A DNA stretch of 6,268 nucleotides from an uncultured Thiomonas sp. (lineage in GTDB: Bacteria; Pseudomonadota; Gammaproteobacteria; Burkholderiales; Burkholderiaceae_C): the NCBI GenBank assembly GCA_937927695.1, contig CALBRU010000394.1:1-6268 (forward strand), written 5' to 3'. The notes under the pieces were generated by a model. It made no database searches, was not told the origin of the DNA, and saw only the letters and a program-made list of their open reading frames with translations. Position numbers and translations under genes: made by a program. Of the stretch, positions 5,404-6,268 are shown in pieces. How positions within the stretch are numbered: position 1 is the first letter of the stretch; every line of letters begins with the position of its first letter.

Positions 5404-6268
5404 ATGAGCCCCACAAGCCTTCCCGCCGACCGCATTGCCCGCTTTCACGCGATTGAAACCGCCCGCTTCCTGGCAGAGCATCCGCGCTGCGTCGCGCTGC
5501 ACCAGCAGGCGCAGCGCCGCTTTCTGTTCGGCGTGCCCATGCACTGGATGGCCGATGCGCCTTCGCCCGTGCCACTCTATGTGGACAAGGCGCAGGGCGC
5601 CCGATTGTTCGATGTGGACGGCCACACCATCATCGACTTTTGTCTGGGCGATACCGGCGCCATGTTCGGCCACAGCCCCGCAGCCATCGCCCGCACCCTG
5701 GCGGAACACGGCGCAGACGGCGCCACCACCATGCTGCCCTCGACCGTGGCGCTGGAGGTTGCGGATCTGCTGGAGCAGCGCTTTTGCCTGCCGATGTGGC
5801 AGTTCACCGCCACGGCCAGCGATGCCAACCGCTTTGTGCTGCGCTGGGCACGTGCGCTCACCGGGCGCAAACACATCGTGGTGTTCAACGGCTGCTATCA
5901 CGGCACGGTCGATGACGTGTTCGTCGATCTCGATGCCGACGGCGCCACCCACACCCGCCCCAGCCTGCTCGGCCAGGTCGTCGATCTCACCACCTACACC
6001 CGGGTGGTCGAGTTCAACGACCTGGACGCGCTGCGCGCCGCGCTGGCCGCAGGCGACGTGGCCTGCGTGCTCACCGAGCCGGTGCTGACCAATATCGGCA
6101 TGGTGCTGCCCGAGCCGGGCTTTCTCGACGGCGTGCGCACACTCACCCGCGAGCACGGCGCGCTGCTGGTGATCGACGAAACCCACACTCTGTCCTGCGG
6201 GCCTGGCGGCTATTGCCGCGATTACGGCCTGCTGCCCGATGTGCTCGTTCTGGGCAAGCCGATTGCCG
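5404..6268 (+). CDS. Class-III PLP-dependent aminotransferase, GSAM (HemL)-like family (partial, C-terminus beyond the right edge)
   Basis: The first 288 codons of a PLP-dependent fold-type-I aminotransferase are present, with the reading frame open to the right edge. Visible hallmarks are CLGDTGAMFGHSP (81-93), a cofactor-phosphate loop FTATASDANR (134-143), the PLP-stacking aromatic in CYHG (164-167), TEP (224-226), the pyridine-nitrogen aspartate in DETHT (D258) and the Schiff-base lysine in LGKPIA (K285). The overall order matches glutamate-1-semialdehyde aminomutase relatives, but the phosphate loop differs from the SGTEA of true HemL, and the N-terminal VPMHWM segment is shared with a catabolic aminotransferase subgroup. 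A role in haem synthesis is therefore unlikely. Divergent placement next to speB and puuB suggests transamination of an amine or amino acid in the same pathway. ATG 5404 lacks a strong ribosome binding site, but the family N-terminus fits. Confidence 0.85.
   Translation, partial: MSPTSLPADRIARFHAIETARFLAEHPRCVALHQQAQRRFLFGVPMHWMADAPSPVPLYVDKAQGARLFDVDGHTIIDFCLGDTGAMFGHSPAAIARTLAEHGADGATTMLPSTVALEVADLLEQRFCLPMWQFTATASDANRFVLRWARALTGRKHIVVFNGCYHGTVDDVFVDLDADGATHTRPSLLGQVVDLTTYTRVVEFNDLDALRAALAAGDVACVLTEPVLTNIGMVLPEPGFLDGVRTLTREHGALLVIDETHTLSCGPGGYCRDYGLLPDVLVLGKPIA

Noticed and set aside
5266..6186. A 306-codon open frame on the minus strand opposite the aminotransferase
   Set aside because: The plus-strand aminotransferase has all catalytic motifs. 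The antisense frame has low-complexity His/Gly/Ala-rich composition and no recognisable domain.

Overview
The window is compact, GC-rich DNA (about 60-65% GC by eye) with codons strongly biased to G/C at the third position. Protein style and gene order suggest a betaproteobacterium, most likely Burkholderiales. This is a judgement from recognised families, not from a marker gene. No RNA gene, insertion sequence, CRISPR array or phage gene is visible.

From right to left the layout is as follows. A class-III (GSAM-like) PLP aminotransferase gene runs rightward and is cut by the right edge (5404 onward). A 222-bp divergent spacer (5182-5403) separates it from a leftward pair: a ureohydrolase of the agmatinase type (speB, 4228-5181) and, 18 bp later, an FAD-dependent gamma-glutamylputrescine oxidase-like enzyme (puuB/ordL, 2896-4209). 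A strong hairpin sits just after the oxidase stop codon. After a 262-bp spacer comes a second leftward unit: a Tat-type periplasmic substrate-binding protein of the branched-chain amino acid ABC family (1371-2633), then livH-type (423-1292) and livM-type (1-426, cut by the left edge) permeases. The livH and livM reading frames overlap by ATGA. ATP-binding subunits (livG/livF) are expected beyond position 1 but cannot be seen.

The simplest reading is a catabolic and uptake locus for a guanidino or polyamine compound. The Liv-type importer would bring in a nitrogen compound, the ureohydrolase would cleave a guanidino group to urea plus an amine (agmatine to putrescine in the named family), and the flavin oxidase and the aminotransferase would handle the amine products. 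Each enzyme is identified with good confidence at family level. The shared pathway and exact substrates are inferred from gene order. The glutamylation enzyme (PuuA) and the PuuC/PuuD steps of the classical Puu pathway are not in the window.

Noncoding features worth attention are an intercistronic hairpin with a 12-bp direct repeat between the binding protein and livH, the terminator-like hairpin after puuB, and, in the divergent spacer, a 19-bp inverted repeat, a duplicated 10-bp sequence around the two possible speB start codons, and a dyad inside a candidate promoter for the aminotransferase.
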